Of a stretch of DNA of 36,429 bases, positions 1-10,493 are shown piece by piece (position 1 is the first letter of the stretch; every line of letters starts with the position of its first letter). The DNA lies in assembly GCF_000220395.1 (NCBI RefSeq), contig NW_004086918.1, positions 1-36,429 on the forward strand, given 5' to 3'. The stretch is from Ichthyophthirius multifiliis. Its lineage: Eukaryota; Ciliophora; Oligohymenophorea; Hymenostomatida. Under the pieces are notes generated by a model, which was given only the letters and a program-made list of their open reading frames with translations, ran no database searches and was not told where the DNA came from. A program made the position numbers and the translations under genes.

Positions 1-502
1 TAAAGTATTATTTAATTATATAAATAATAAATATTAAATGTATTTTTTAATTAAAAAATCTATAAATAAACATAGAAAATATTAAAATATAATAAAGATT
101 TAAATTATGAATAGAATAAAAAAAAAAATTAAAATTAAATAAAAAAAATTTTAATAAATAAGATAAAAATTATAAAAATATATATCAAAGATATATTTAT
201 ATATTTATATATTTATATATTTATATATTTTTATATATTTATATATTTATATATTAATATAATATTTATTATATATTATTGATTACATATTTTTTTAAAT
301 AAATAAATACAATATAATTATTTATTTAATTTTTTCATGTATTATTTTTTATATTAATAAAAATATCTAAAATTTTTAATTTAATATTTATTAAATTATC
401 TTTTTTTAATAATTAAATAAATATATAAATATTTTTTTTTTCAATATTTTATATTAATTATTTTCTATCTACGTAATTAACAATAATAATTTAAAATATA
501 TT
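1..502. other. AT-rich gene-free stretch at window start
   Basis: Almost pure A and T. It contains a degenerate tandem repeat of TATATATTTA-like units at about 189-256. I see no coding signal on either strand and no ciliate telomere repeat (CCCCAA type). It is the 3' flank of the minus-strand methyltransferase gene that stops at 503. Confidence 0.6.
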
Positions 503-1218
503 TCACTTCTTTATTAATTAATATATTGTAACTTCTTAATTAATTTCTATATCTATAAAATCTTGATGATGACAATTAAATAATATATTTAGTTAAAAAC
601 CATATTCTTATGCATAGTTATACAGAATATCTATATTACCTCTATCTTAATATGATATATAAATAGTTTTATTCCTAAAATATAATTATATTAAATCAAA
701 AAGAACGTCGTAATCTATATTTTTTTTATTTTTATTATATTATCCAATTTTTTTTTTTTACATGATTCATCATAAAAAATATCGCTTAAGAACACAATAT
801 TAATGTCTTAAAATTTTTACACATATATATCTTAATCATTTAACATTTAAAACCAATCAATATTTATAAAAATAAACTATAATTTAAAATTAAAATATTT
901 ATAAAAAAAAAAAAAAACTTGATTTTCATTTAATTAATTTATTTTAAAATTTTCTTTAATTAAATTCTCTAAAATTTTGTCAGCTTTATCTAAAAAAAAT
1001 ACATTTTTAGATTAATTTTTAATACAAAAAATTCCTAAAAGACCTACTCCACAACTAAAATCAAGTATAGATTTATTTTTAATATCAATTAAATGCTTGG
1101 AAATTAAATGAATAAAAAATTTTGCGGAAGGCCACAATTAATAAATTTAAGTTTATTAAAAATATTCGTAATAATCTAATTATTACTAAGGAGATAAAAC
1201 TAATGAACTTTTAATCAT
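503..1218 (-). CDS. Family-16-like lysine methyltransferase
   Basis: Predicted SAM-dependent methyltransferase of 208 residues. Reading TAA/TAG as Gln and removing introns 877-918 and 715-761 gives exactly 209 codons ending in TGA at 503-505. Residues 28-33 read LWPSAK, as in the start of the METTL21/EEF-KMT fold. Residues 51-62 carry the SAM-binding motif I (ILDFSCGVGLLG). Residues 126-136 (INIVFLSDIFY) match the post-II motif with its D-x-x-Y signature. These features are typical of methyltransferase family 16, whose members methylate lysines of non-histone proteins such as elongation factors and chaperones; the substrate here is unknown. The start ATG at 1218 is the first Met in frame before the conserved core. 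The gene lies about 200 bp downstream of the divergent kinase on the same strand. It is close to the usual size (about 200-250 residues). No oddities seen. Confidence 0.8.
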
Positions 1219-1420
1219 TTTATATATAAAAAATATATCAATAAAAATATAAAATAATAAAAATAAAAAATAATTAAAAAAATTAACAATTTGTATAAAA
1301 AAATCACATATTAAAAGAATTTTTAATAAATATAAATTATTAATTATTATAATTAAAATTGAAAGTTTAATTAATATAGGAAAAAAGTTAAAGTTAAAAT
1401 TTTTATTAAGTTAAAAATTA

Positions 1421-1660
1421 TCATTAGTAAATCCATTCATCTTATAATTTATTAAATTAAAAATTATTTTTTGGAGGTGAAAGTCCAGCTATAAGATTTT
1501 TAGTCTAATATATTTACATAAGTTTATTTTCATCAAATATTTATACATTTTAATTAACAAAAACATCTTTAATATTTTTCAACTATTATATATTGTGTTT
1601 GTTCAATTAATCATAACTAACAAAGCTATTATTTAAACAATTCGAACTACTATTTTATTC

Positions 1661-1711
<51 letters not shown>

Positions 1712-2866
1712 ATATATTTATTTTTATTATTTATTATTATATAAAATTTATAGTTTTTCTTATTAAATATTAATAAAGCAATTTTAACTATTTCTTTCAT
1801 ATAAATTTATTTTTTAGTTTTAGTTATCTAATTTTTATTATGTTTTTATAAAATTTTGACTTCTATCTTAATAAGTTTTTTTATTTTTTTAAAATAAGAA
1901 ATTTTTACTATTAAAAGGTTCGAAATTTTCTAATTCTCTTTTAACTTTTTAACCTCTATTCAAAGGAGTTTATTTTATAAGACTTTTTCTAATTGCCTCT
2001 TCATCTAATACCCCTTCCATATTAGAAAAGCTTAACGGCCTTATCATTTCTGTATTTCTCCATCCATAATCAAGCAGAAATTATATACAAGGCCTTTTAT
2101 CTCCATCTAAAATCAGCATATTTTGAATTAAATGCAACATTTTTTTTGAATAACCTATTTAAGTAATTTCTTATATTCTCTATTTTAACAATAAATCATT
2201 TATTTTTTAATATTAAATAATTTCCCTACTATTTTTTAAAGTAATAGCTTCCAAAAAAACTAATCCCAATTAAAAAATATCACTCCTACTTTCCAATATA
2301 TAATCCTATTAACAATTTAAATTCCATGCACATTATTCAGGTGACAAATACCCCTCGCTATTGATAATTTCCTCCATAGTTTTAAAGTATGAATTAGAAC
2401 CAACAAACTAGTCTAAAAGTTTCACTTATCCGCTTTTATCACACCCAATTGAACTAGGCCGAATATCTCCATGTACTAAATGTGCCTCATGGAGTGTTTT
2501 CAGCCCTTAAATTACACTTTCTAGAGTATTCATTAACTCTTCTTCTGTCCAGTGTTCTTTTTTTTAAATTCTCTTCTCGATTTCCGTATTGAATGATATA
2601 TTGGTATCTTCATATATTATTGTTATTTATGTATATTGGGATTAGAATGTTAAAGATATGGAACCTTCAATTATTTTTATCAAGGAGGGGTGTGGAATTA
2701 TTTACAAACGACGCTTTATTAATTGATTCTGGTCGTCGAAGTCTATTGGACTTGAAATTGTTTTGCATTTTAAAATTTTTTTTATTGTTTTGTGTTCGAG
2801 AGTGTATTCGCTTTTTTATTTATTGAATGTTAAAATGTTGAATTAGTCGAATATTTATATTGACAT
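1421..2866 (-). CDS. Divergent protein kinase, probable pseudokinase
   Basis: The start ATG at 2866 follows an A-run and opens a frame of several hundred codons. The N-lobe is hard to align: no glycine loop and no clear VAIK lysine. The C-lobe is recognisable. It has the catalytic-loop equivalent HGDIRPSSI at about 2445-2475, where HRDLKPEN would be expected; the Asp is kept but the Arg and the metal-binding Asn are lost. It has LLDQFVG in place of DFG, then GYLSPEQ (APE-like), RSDIFQLG and a final DGDKRP arginine. Loss of the HRD Arg, the loop Asn and the DFG Phe/Gly suggests a weak or dead kinase. The C-terminal tail is low-complexity and includes a poly-Asn run coded by an AAT repeat (1667-1709). 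The 3' end is uncertain: the kinase frame stays open past 1421, so at least one tail intron is needed. A frame ending LIAGLSPPKNN...WIYQ with TGA at 1421-1423 is the most coding-like ending. Confidence 0.65.
1667..1709. repeat. (ATT)n trinucleotide repeat
   Basis: About fourteen ATT units in a row on the plus strand. On the minus strand they are AAT codons in frame with the divergent kinase, so they would encode a poly-asparagine run in its tail, unless they lie in an unrecognised intron. Confidence 0.8.
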
Positions 2867-2912
2867 TTTTTTATTTTTTAATTTTAATATTATTTTTTAT
2901 AATAAAAAGCTG

Positions 2913-2922
<10 letters not shown>

Positions 2923-2945
<23 letters not shown>

Positions 2946-2948
2946 TAT
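2923..2948. repeat. (AT)n microsatellite
   Basis: About thirteen AT units in the 246-bp spacer between the stop of the LYR-motif gene and the start of the divergent kinase. The rest of the spacer is AT-rich with no gene seen. Confidence 0.85.
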
Positions 2949-3112
2949 TTTTTTATTTTATAATTTATTTATTTTTATATTCAAATATTTTTTTGAATAT
3001 ATTATTTCTCAAGTTTTTATATTTATAAAAATTTCATTTTTTTATTTTGTGTTTATTAATTACAACTTTATATTTTAAAGATTATTATAAAATACAATAT
3101 TTTTTATTAAAT

Positions 3113-3420
3113 TCAAAAATATATAAAATCTTTATCTTTTGCATTATAATATGTTTCCTAAAAATCGTCTTTCATCCTATAATCTTGCAAAAATTCTTTT
3201 CCTTTTTATTAATATAATAATACATGTGCTAATCCTATACGTGCTTTTTTCCTTTATCAAAATTAAAATTAAATAATATTATTATTTACAATTCAATTTT
3301 AATTTTCCTTTGATCTGTTAAATCTTTATTATCTCTATATTCTTCCTTTACTGCGAGAAGTATATTAAATTTATTTTTGGAAGGATAATCTTTCATGCTT
3401 TTTAAAAGCATTCTATACAT
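3113..3420 (-). CDS. LYR-motif protein (Complex1_LYR family)
   Basis: Small mitochondrial-type LYR protein. Removing the intron at 3252-3289 gives exactly 90 codons (89 residues) ending in TGA at 3113-3115. The N-terminus reads MYRMLLKSMKDYP and continues with KEEYRDNKDL and KKARIGLAHVL, the pattern of LYRM proteins: a Y-R after a hydrophobic residue, a Pro after the first helix, a basic-acidic second helix and a third amphipathic helix. Family members act as assembly factors or accessory subunits of respiratory complexes and in Fe-S cluster delivery. The start is the weak point. The frame upstream of 3420 reads SIPDLTNLGAKT, looks coding and follows a TAG that could be a splice acceptor, but there is no ATG between 3421 and 3646. 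Either translation begins at 3420, where Met takes the usual Leu position, or a start has been missed. It is divergent from the cytochrome b5 gene, 226 bp apart. Confidence 0.72.
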
Positions 3421-3646
3421 TGTTTTTGCGCCTAAATTTGTTAAATCTGGTATTGACTATTTTTTATATATTATATATTTTTTATTTAATTTCAATATTT
3501 TTAATTTATTTAATCTAAGGAAAATCTAATGAAATAAATCTAAAAAAAATATTTATTTTTTAAAAAACTAAAAAAACAATTTTTATAATAATTATTTTTT
3601 TTTAAAAAAAAAAAAAAAAAATTAAATTATTAAAAAATAAAAAAAA

Positions 3647-3974
3647 ATGGGAAACGAATAAATAAAATCAAATAGTTTAAATACAAATTATAAAGCCCCG
3701 TTAACCCAACAATAAATATAATAATAAATAAATTTTTTACCTGAATATACTTTAGAAGAAGTTGCATTAACATAATAATCCATCTGATGCATGGTTAATA
3801 ATAAATAACTTTGTTTTTGACATCACTCAATATTAAAATACCCATCCTGGAGGAATTAAAATTATAGCCTCTCGAGCAGGTACTGATGCAACGGATGATT
3901 TTGAAGGATTAAGACATTCTAAACTTGCATAAGCAAAATTAAAGGATTTATGTGTTGGAAAATTGAAACATTGA
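3647..3974 (+). CDS. Cytochrome b5 domain protein with one-base frame break
   Basis: Haem-binding cytochrome b5 domain, about 108 residues if one base is skipped. From ATG 3647 the first frame gives a Gln/Asn-rich N-terminus and then PEYTLEEVA, the classic b5 opening. It meets TGA soon after. The frame shifted by one base continues QHNNPSDAWL, FDITQYQ, THPGGI and then GTDATDDFEGLRHS, ending in TGA at 3972-3974. Both axial histidines are present: HPGG at about residue 66 and LRHS at about residue 90. The break is at 3767-3768, where one T is extra relative to the conserved reading GCA/TAA/CAT. No intron can explain a single base. There is no membrane anchor, so the protein would be soluble or a small electron carrier. 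It may be a sequencing error, a disrupted gene or a frameshifted message. Confidence 0.8.
3767..3768 (+). other. Frame break in cytochrome b5 gene
   Basis: Upstream frame ends in YTLEEVA and downstream frame begins QHNNPSDAW. Together they match the b5 consensus only if one T is skipped here. The site is not a homopolymer run. Confidence 0.8.
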
Positions 3975-4343
3975 GAATATGAAATTAATTTGTTTATATA
4001 CTTTTTCTATTATATATAACTTTTTAACAAAGTTTGTTTTAATTTTAAATATATTTTTTTTAAAAAAAAAAATCAATCAATAATAAGAAAAACATAATCC
4101 ATTTTTATAGCCTTTTTTATTTTTCGATTGTGTTTTTAAACAAAAAATTACAGATTATAGTAAAAATATAAAATTTAATGTTACAAAGGAATAAATATAT
4201 ATATTAAAAATAAATAGTTTATATATATATATATATATTAATAATAAAAATTAAGAATGTTAATAAAAAAAATTAAATTAAAAATAAAAAAATATAATAA
4301 AAAAAAAAAATAACGTACCCAAAAATAAAAAATAAAAAAAACA
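3975..4343. other. AT-rich spacer with AT repeat
   Basis: Intergenic region with no coding signal. It contains an (AT)n run at about 4217-4238 and poly-A stretches. It is the 3' flank of the b5 gene and presumably carries the promoter of the TPR gene, but no motif could be identified. Confidence 0.6.
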
Positions 4344-6840
4344 ATGAATAATAATTACTAAATAGCCTTACAGCTTCGATAACACCAAAAATATCAAGAA
4401 GCTATATTAGTGTACCGCGAACTAATAAAAAAACAATCAACATATGATATAATCCGTGAATATGCTCACACTCTTTCTGAATTATTACTTTTCGAAAAGG
4501 CAATACCTTAATATGAACTTGCCCTTTCTTTGTATCCTTAATTTGAAGACTTAAAAAGTACATCAGAACGTATAGATTTATCGAATACATATATAGGATT
4601 AGCAAGGGCATACACACAAACTAAAAATTTCGAAGAAGCCCATTCTATATTAAATAAAGTAAAGGAAGAAAATTAGGGCAGGATTTAAATAGAAAGGGCT
4701 ATGATTTATATAGAATAAAAAAACAACACTGAAGATATTTAAGCAAAGAAAAAATTATAAGAAACTGCTTAATAAATATTATTATAGGTTGGTTAAAATT
4801 AAATATATAATCAAAAAATCAGATAAGAAGCTTATTTTAAATTAGGACTAATTTCTCAATCGATAAAAGAATAATTAGAAAATTACAAAAAAGCAGATCA
4901 AAATAGCCCTTAAGTACTTTTTAATATTGGTAATTGTTTCTTAAAAATGCAAGAATACCCAAATGCAGCCGAATATTACTTAGAAGCCTTAGAAAAAAGC
5001 CCCAAGAGGCCAATTATAGGTTTAATTATGCCAAAACATTCGAATTAAACGAAGACTATGAGGACGCTATAAAGGAATACGAAGAGACTTTAAAAATGGA
5101 AAAAATAACGGATTAATGTAAAAATAAATGTCTTTTTTCTATAGGAAATTGTCTTCTTTAATAAAAAAAATATAAATAAGCTGTTTCTAAATATGAGGAG
5201 AGTTTACAAATATAAAACTCTGATGAAAATTAGGCTTTAATTTTTTTCAATAAAGGAATGGCTTTTTACCAATAAAACCTTTTTGAAGAAGCCTAAAAAG
5301 CTTACTAAGAATCCTTAGGGAAAAACCCTGGGCTAAAAAGTGCTCTTTTTTAATTAGGAAATATACTTATGGACAAAAAAGACTATTAATAGGCTTTAGA
5401 AAAGCTAAATGTATGTTTTGAAGACAATTTTAATGAAAAAAATAAATAATATAATGCCCTTGTATATTCCAGTATTGGGTTTTGTTATTATTAGATGAAG
5501 AATTTAAATGAGAGTGAATAAAATTTCGAAAAAGCAATACTTTTAGACGAAAAAAATCACCAAATATTTTGCAATTTTGGCGTTTTGAAAATTTAGAAAA
5601 ACCGTCCAGAAGAAGCTTTATAATTATTTCAGAAGGCGTAAAAAGCATTGAATAATTTCTATTATATAAGTCCTGAATAAAAATCTAATAATATGTAAAG
5701 TATATGTGCTTTAATAAGAATAGCTAAAATGTAAAGGAAATTACCTGAAAATTTAGACTATGAAAATACAAAAGGGATAATAAGCAATATGTCTGAAAAA
5801 GAAGATGTTTTTGGAAAACTACTCTCTTTAGTAGATTTAAGTAGGGAAAATTAAATCGATAAAGCAAAAAAAAAAAGTGATATGGATAAAATACTTGATA
5901 GAATCTAAGATATGGAAAATAAAATTCTATAACTTAATGAGTATAATGTTTAATTGAAAAATACTTTTGATTAATAAGATAAAAGATTGAGGTAAATTGA
6001 GTATTTCTAAAATAAACAAAAATAAGAAATTAATGAAATGGCCATTATAATTTAAAATTAATTACTGAATGATTATTATAATGCTATTTTGGAAGAATTT
6101 AACACTTTACTATAAATATCTTATGTATCTAAAACTAAAGATAATTATAATATTTAAATAAAAGTTACTTCTAAGGCTTAAGTGGCTTCTTTTTTATTAT
6201 CTTACGTGCCCTATTGTGGTAATATATTATCTGAAGGAGCTCTTCAAATTGATTAGATCTAATCTTAGAAAATACTTGATACAAAGGCTTCTGTTATTTT
6301 TGATGTTTTTCCTAATACTACATTATTTGATAGATGGTCTATGTATGTAGCTAGGAAAGTTACATTAAGTAAACAAAAAATATTGGCTGAATATTTAAAT
6401 GCAGAAAATGAAAACGATGAAGTAATTTTCAAATAAATTTAATTAAAATAAAAAATTAAATATAGAAAAACGATAAAAATTCTTTAATCGAAAAAACAAA
6501 AAAATTCTTTAGTTGGCTAAGTAATAAAGTCGAAAATATAAGCAAAAAAGTAATTGTTTTTGTCACTCAAGTAGATGATTATATAGATTAACCAATTAAA
6601 AAATTCGGCAGAAGTGATGCTTTAGCTGTTTTTTAATGGTATTTTTCCTTTATTGAAAAAAATAAATTCGATGAAAAATTTGTGGTTAAAAATAGTGATG
6701 TTTTAGCAGAAATGTTTATCTATGTTTTAGCTAGTGATGAAGAAAATCCGAATTTCGAACAAATTAAAGATTAATCAGAAAAAAAAGTAGAAAAAGAAAG
6801 GTTAATTGAATAATAATAGTATTATGATAGTGTTAAATGA
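4344..6840 (+). CDS. Tetratricopeptide-repeat protein, about 817 residues
   Basis: Long TPR protein ending in TGA at 6838-6840. Removing the intron at 6422-6465 leaves 2453 nt, one short of a multiple of three, in agreement with a visible frame break at 5004-5008. Before the break the frame reads YYLEALEKSPK; after it EANYRFNYAKTFELNEDYEDA, together one canonical TPR, so a single base appears to be missing. Further TPR helices follow: FSIGNCLLQQKKYKQAVSKY, FFNKGMAFYQQNLFEEAQKAY, FQLGNILMDKKDYQQALEKL and FCNFGVLKIQKNRPEEALQL. After about residue 490 there is a coiled-coil stretch (DKILDRIQDMENKILQL), then a non-repeat C-terminal domain with no membrane segment. TPR arrays are protein-interaction scaffolds; in ciliates many serve cilia or chaperone complexes, but nothing here fixes the partner. 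I do not recognise the C-terminal domain. Confidence 0.8.
5004..5008 (+). other. Frame break in TPR gene
   Basis: The reading frame from ATG 4344 is coding up to the AAG at 5004-5006. The frame starting with GAG at 5006-5008 is coding onward. One base appears to be missing (K-E-A expected), next to a run of four C. Confidence 0.8.
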
Positions 6841-7375
6841 TAAATCACATATTTTTTATTTTTTAAAATATATTTTTATTTTATTTTTTTAATATAAAAA
6901 TAAATACATATTCTAATAATTAAGTAATTAATGAATTTATATATTATTTTATTTATTAATTTAAAATATATATTTTTTTTAATAATATATGAAAAAAAAA
7001 TTATATTCGCTTTTAATATATGCTTGGTGTTATTTTTATATTTCTAATTATTGCTATATATATATATATTCGGTTTCTAAATTTTTGAAAACAAAAATAA
7101 AAAAAGCCTTTATTTTTCTGTTAGAATTTCTTTTAATAAAAAGCATCAAATAAATTTTAAATATTTTTAAAAATTAAAAATATTTAAATTAAATTAATTA
7201 AAAAATATTAAAAACTCTCTCTAAAAAAAAAAAAAAAAAAGTATATTTACGAAAACCCATTTTTAAACAAACATAAAAAATGCTACAATTGGAAGCCTAA
7301 ACCCGGCCAAAAAGTAAATCACGAAACAATGTAAAAAAATAAAATAAAATAAAATAATATATAATTAACAAAGGA
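6841..7375. other. AT-rich intergenic region
   Basis: Spacer between the TPR and CDC20-like genes. It contains short AT repeats near 7060 and an A-run near 7225. A minus-strand ATG at 7146 opens a frame of a few dozen codons but shows no family similarity. No supported gene. Confidence 0.5.
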
Positions 7376-8648
7376 ATGTCGTTTCGTGCCTTAAAGAAAA
7401 CCCACAAACACTCCCTAAGCAAAATACCTTCTTTTGAACGAAAAACCCCAAGACTAAACATTTTACTAAAACCAGACATTCTAAACAATATTAAAAGACC
7501 ATTTGCTCCAAGATTCAAAGCGCCTATTATAATTCAAGTAACTCTAAATATAAAAAGCATCTAGTTATTCTTAATTATATACTACTTAAAATATTGACTA
7601 ATAAACATTTAATATGTAATAAAAGCGTTTAATAATTAACCCTATAGAAGAGAAAATACTAGACGCTCCAAATATTACATAAGAAGAAGATTTGGATATT
7701 TTAGATTGGGGAAAAGAAGGCTATATAGCAATATGTTTAGACTCCGAAATTTATATATGGAATGATAAATAAACTATATCTTTATTGAATAAATAACAAC
7801 AATAATAAAATTTATTATTTTAATAACCAAAAAGTGTGTCTTGGATGAATTCAGTTCCAAATATAATTTCCGTAGGTTTTTCCGATGGTTCTATTTAAAT
7901 ATGGGATGTCTAAAAATAGGTTTAATTCAGAAATATATAAGGAGTTCATTTTCAGACTATAGGAAATTTATAATGGAATAATAATAATAATAATATTTTA
8001 TCTTCAGGAGGTTTCGATGGTTATATCTCTCATAATGACATTCGAAAAAAATAGAGTATAATCTGTAAAATAAAAGCACATAATTCTCATGTTTCCTAGC
8101 TAAAATGGTCACTTTTTAATTAAGATGTATTTGCCACAGGAGGAAAAGATGGATATTTTAAAATTTGGGACTTTTCCTATCATTAGAGTCCTCGTTTTAT
8201 CTCCAAAATACATAAAGAAGGTGGAGTTAAAGGCATAGCATGGTGTCCTTGGTAAAAGAATGTTATTGCAAGTGCAGGAGGTGGGTTTAATGATAAATTT
8301 ATTAGGTTATGGAACGCAGAAACATAGGAGATTTAAAGTAGTATTTTGTGTGATAATAAAATTACTGGTGGAATCCTTTGGAACCCTTTTAGTAAAGAAA
8401 TACTTAGCTGTCATGGATATGAGGAAAATTGTATTAGTTTATGGGATTATGAATCTTAAAGTAAAATTTTAGATATAAAAGGACATTAAGATAAAGTATC
8501 AATTGTTAAATTAGGACCTGATAATGAAATTATATGCTCGGCTTCTCCAGATGAAACTTTAAGGTTTTGGAAAGTTTTTGGAAATTCAAATTTTAACAGT
8601 GAAGATGAAACTGGGTATTAAAATTAAAATTTTTTTGGGGTTAGATGA
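7376..8648 (+). CDS. CDC20/CDH1-like WD40 protein (APC/C activator family)
   Basis: WD40 protein of 394 residues; removing the intron 7538-7625 gives exactly 395 codons ending in TGA at 8646-8648. Exon 1 codes 54 basic residues. Exon 2 opens with KILDAPNI followed by LDILDWG, AICLDSEIYIWN, the hallmark entry into the beta-propeller of Cdc20/Fizzy proteins. Blades are visible as ISVGFSDGSIQIWD, ILSSGGFDGYI, VFATGGKDGYFKIWD, ASAGGGFNDKFIRLWN, ISLWD and ASPDETLRFWK. The chain ends in GVR, similar to the Ile-Arg tail by which Cdc20 and Cdh1 bind the APC/C. The family recruits substrates to the anaphase-promoting complex. Oddity: the N-terminus is much shorter than usual and I see no clear C-box (D-R-Y/F-I-P) or KEN box. 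The third possibility is a meiotic or Ama1-like divergent paralogue; ciliates often have several. Confidence 0.82.
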
Positions 8649-8812
8649 GTGTTTTTTAATATATTTTTTGTATATATTATTTAATTTTTAATGTATTTAT
8701 TTTCTTTAATACTTATTTTAATAGAATAATTTATATTTTTAGTTATAAAATATTTATTTGAAGATTTTTAAAATTTAAAATAATAATAAATAAATTATTA
8801 TAAATAAAAATA

Positions 8813-8854
<42 letters not shown>

Positions 8855-9299
8855 AATAAAATAAAATAAAATAATTTTTTCATATTTTTATTTTAATATA
8901 AAAAATCATTATTATTTAAAAATTACAAATTTTTATTTAATTTTTTTATTTTTTCATTAATTTTTTATTTTATTTCAAATACACAAACACTAACAAAGTA
9001 AAGAGCATTATCCATTTATTTTTTGTTATTTTATTTTTTTAATTATTATTTGATTTTTAAAATAAAAAAGATTATAAGCAATAATTAAATAGAATATATA
9101 TAAATTAAATTTTTATTTATCTGTAAATATAATTTCTATCAAATATTTTATTTATTAAATTTATATGATTAAAAAAATAATTTTGCATTTTTAGTGAATA
9201 ATAAAATATTATTAATTTTTATTTATTAAAACACTTTAAAAAAAAAACTAATAATAATTAAAAAATATATATATATAAAAACATATACAAAACAAAAAC
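8649..9299. other. Intergenic region with simple repeats
   Basis: No gene seen. It holds an (AT)n run at 8814-8847 followed at once by about five copies of AAAAT (8846-8874). The rest is AT-rich spacer before the coiled-coil gene. Confidence 0.65.
8814..8874. repeat. Compound microsatellite (AT)n-(AAAAT)n
   Basis: About seventeen AT dinucleotides followed directly by tandem AAAAT pentamers. It lies in the spacer between two plus-strand genes. Confidence 0.85.
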
Positions 9300-10450
9300 A
9301 TGATAACTCCAGTAAAAAAAACAAATAAAATATTTTAAAGTAATGCTTATTCATCTTTAAAAACCGCAAATTCTTTCGAAAATTCTTAACAAAAAGTATC
9401 TTCCACCCTATAAACTATTCCCCATAACTTTGTAGTATTTACATAATCATAATTAGATGAAATAAAAAATCATATAAGCAATTATAACGAAAATAACAGT
9501 ATATAGGAACAAAAAGAACACTTAAAATAAAAAAAGTAAGAATTATTGAACAAACAATGGGAAAAGGTTTAAAAATAAATGTAATAAAAAGACTAAGAAA
9601 GATAAGAGAAATTCATATAGTAAGAAAACGAACGCCGAAAAATCGATTTAGAAGAAGAAATTTATAGGTAAGTAGAAAGAGAGAAAATAATAAAAAAGGC
9701 AAATCAGCTTATTTTCGAGAATAACGACAAAGTAAAAGCTTTTAAACGAAAATTAATGTTTTGTGACATTATGGATGAAAGAAAAGGTAACGAGGAAGTG
9801 AGAAATTTACAAAAAGACTTCTAAAAAGCCCAAGAAGAGGAAATTTTAAATGCTCAAAACAAACAAATTCAAGAACAAGAAGAAAAAGAAATCGAAAAAT
9901 TGAGAAATTAACAAGAAAAATCAATTTTGTGTTAATAATTTTAAAATTAATAAATTAAAGAAAAGAAAAATTAATACATTGAAAATATTAAAGCAGATGC
10001 TATTGAGGGTGAATTAATTAAAGAAAAAGCTAAATAAGAAATCGAAGAAAAAGAAAGACAAAAATTAGAAAAAATAGATAAAATTTAAATATTAAAAAAA
10101 TAAATAGAAGATTCTATAAATATCAATAAAGTATAAATATATATATATATAATTAGTAAAAATAGTAAATAATATATATATATTTTTTATAAAAAAAAGT
10201 AATTATAAAATGAAGAAAAAATTAAAAGTATATTACAAGACGAAAAAAATTCTGAATTTTTGAAAAAAAAAGAAGAAATTATGCAACTAAGAAAAAATAA
10301 AGAATAATAAAAAATGAAAGAACGTTAAATTATTAAATAAAAAATTCTAGATATTTAAGTATCTTAGTAAAAATAATAAACAAATGATGAAGATTAAAGA
10401 ATTGCTAAATAAGTTAATTTATATTAATAATTAATTATAAAATTAAAAAA

Positions 10451-10493
<43 letters not shown>

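Noticed and set aside
1-60. Possible telomere or chromosome end
   Set aside because: No CCCCAA- or TTGGGG-type repeats at either window end.
7060-7146. Minus-strand ATG at 7146 opening MLFIKRNSNRKIK
   Set aside because: Short, no family similarity, runs into an AT repeat; not enough to call a gene.
8260-8472. Plus-strand frame opening MLLQVQEVGLM
   Set aside because: It overlaps the WD40 blades of the CDC20-like gene in another frame.
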